Part shown: one piece after another, positions 63,906 to 64,000 of the stretch
Position numbering within the stretch: position 1 is the stretch's first letter
Layout of the letters: every line of letters starts with the position of its first letter
DNA from: Variovorax sp. HW608
GTDB taxonomy: Bacteria; Pseudomonadota; Gammaproteobacteria; Burkholderiales; Burkholderiaceae_C
Direction of reading: 5' to 3'
Length of the DNA: 64,000 nucleotides
Assembly: GCF_900090195.1 (NCBI RefSeq)
Contig: NZ_LT607803.1
Span: forward strand, 4,800,229 to 4,864,228
The notes under the pieces: model-generated
The model's input: the letters and a program-made list of their open reading frames with translations, nothing else
Told to the model about the DNA's origin: nothing
Databases searched by the model: none
Position numbers and translations under genes: made by a program

Positions 63906-64000
63906 TGCGTCGCTCCTTCCAGTGTTCGTGCCCGCTCGGCGTTGCGCAGCCGCAGCCGCACATGCCAGGCACAGGCGATGAAAAGCGCCAGGCACAGCAG
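63902..64000 (-). CDS. C-terminal end of an unknown membrane protein (partial)
   Basis: The minus-strand frame is open from the window edge (64000) to TGA at 63904-63902, giving 32 residues: a hydrophobic segment (LLCLALFIACAW) followed by a basic tail (HVRLRLRNAERARTLEGATQ). The stop overlaps the flavoprotein start by 4 bases (ATGA), which suggests an operon. The family cannot be recognised from this fragment. Confidence 0.6.
   Translation of the reverse strand: MLCLALFIACAWHVRLRLRNAERARTLEGATQ

Overview
The window is GC-rich, densely packed chromosomal DNA of a betaproteobacterium. It is most likely from the order Burkholderiales, family Comamonadaceae, close to Variovorax. This assignment is inferred from the serC-pheA-tyrA-aroA/cmk-rpsA-ihfB-lapAB order downstream of gyrA, the fused aroA-cmk gene, the one-piece tmRNA with tag ANDERFALAA, and codon usage. 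No database search was possible.

Layout. (1) 1-5.1 kb: the 3' part of a carbon-monoxide-dehydrogenase-type molybdenum hydroxylase cluster (coxL end, coxM, coxD, coxE, coxG and an XdhC/CoxF gene). (2) 5.4-9.7 kb: a compact five-gene group with a zinc-less dehydrogenase, a 6-pyruvoyl-tetrahydropterin-synthase homologue that has lost its catalytic residues, a GT4 glycosyltransferase, a methyltransferase and, convergently, a RibD-type reductase. This is the best candidate here for an undescribed small-molecule pathway. (3) 9.8-16.2 kb: a salicylyl-CoA-type ligase and hydroxylase pair, a ferredoxin-reductase-like flavoprotein, small proteins, an alpha/beta hydrolase and a GAF protein. (4) 16.2-23 kb, minus strand: cyoABCD quinol oxidase, SURF1 and the redox two-component pair RegB/RegA, all overlapping and probably one operon, with a divergent MFS transporter. 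(5) 24.5-33.3 kb: a DedA protein, a small secreted repeat protein, a complete insertion sequence with 5-bp target duplications, and a six-gene Mrp/Pha-type cation/proton antiporter operon. (6) 33.4-46.1 kb, minus strand: comEA-like, lapB, lapA, ihfB, rpsA, aroA-cmk, tyrA, pheA, serC, a DUF2059 protein and gyrA. (7) 46.3-53.4 kb, plus strand: ompA, ubiG, gph, ssrA (tmRNA), an RsuA-type pseudouridine synthase, a beta-propeller protein, a deacetylase-like protein, a sterol-desaturase-type hydroxylase and an EI24 membrane protein. (8) 53.4-59.1 kb: a CinA/MoaB-domain protein, then glnA behind a sigma-54 promoter, a small secreted protein, ntrB and ntrC. (9) 59.3-64 kb, minus strand: a lipoprotein, xthA, folA, thyA, a ccdAB toxin-antitoxin pair, a GlcD-type flavoprotein and the end of a membrane protein.

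Most of the window is core metabolism. The accessory or unusual parts are the pterin-like group, the insertion sequence, ccdAB with an altered CcdB C-terminus, and several regulatory signals: a terminator-like hairpin inside lapA, NtrC-like half-sites inside the gene before glnA, and an operator-like palindrome before ccdA.
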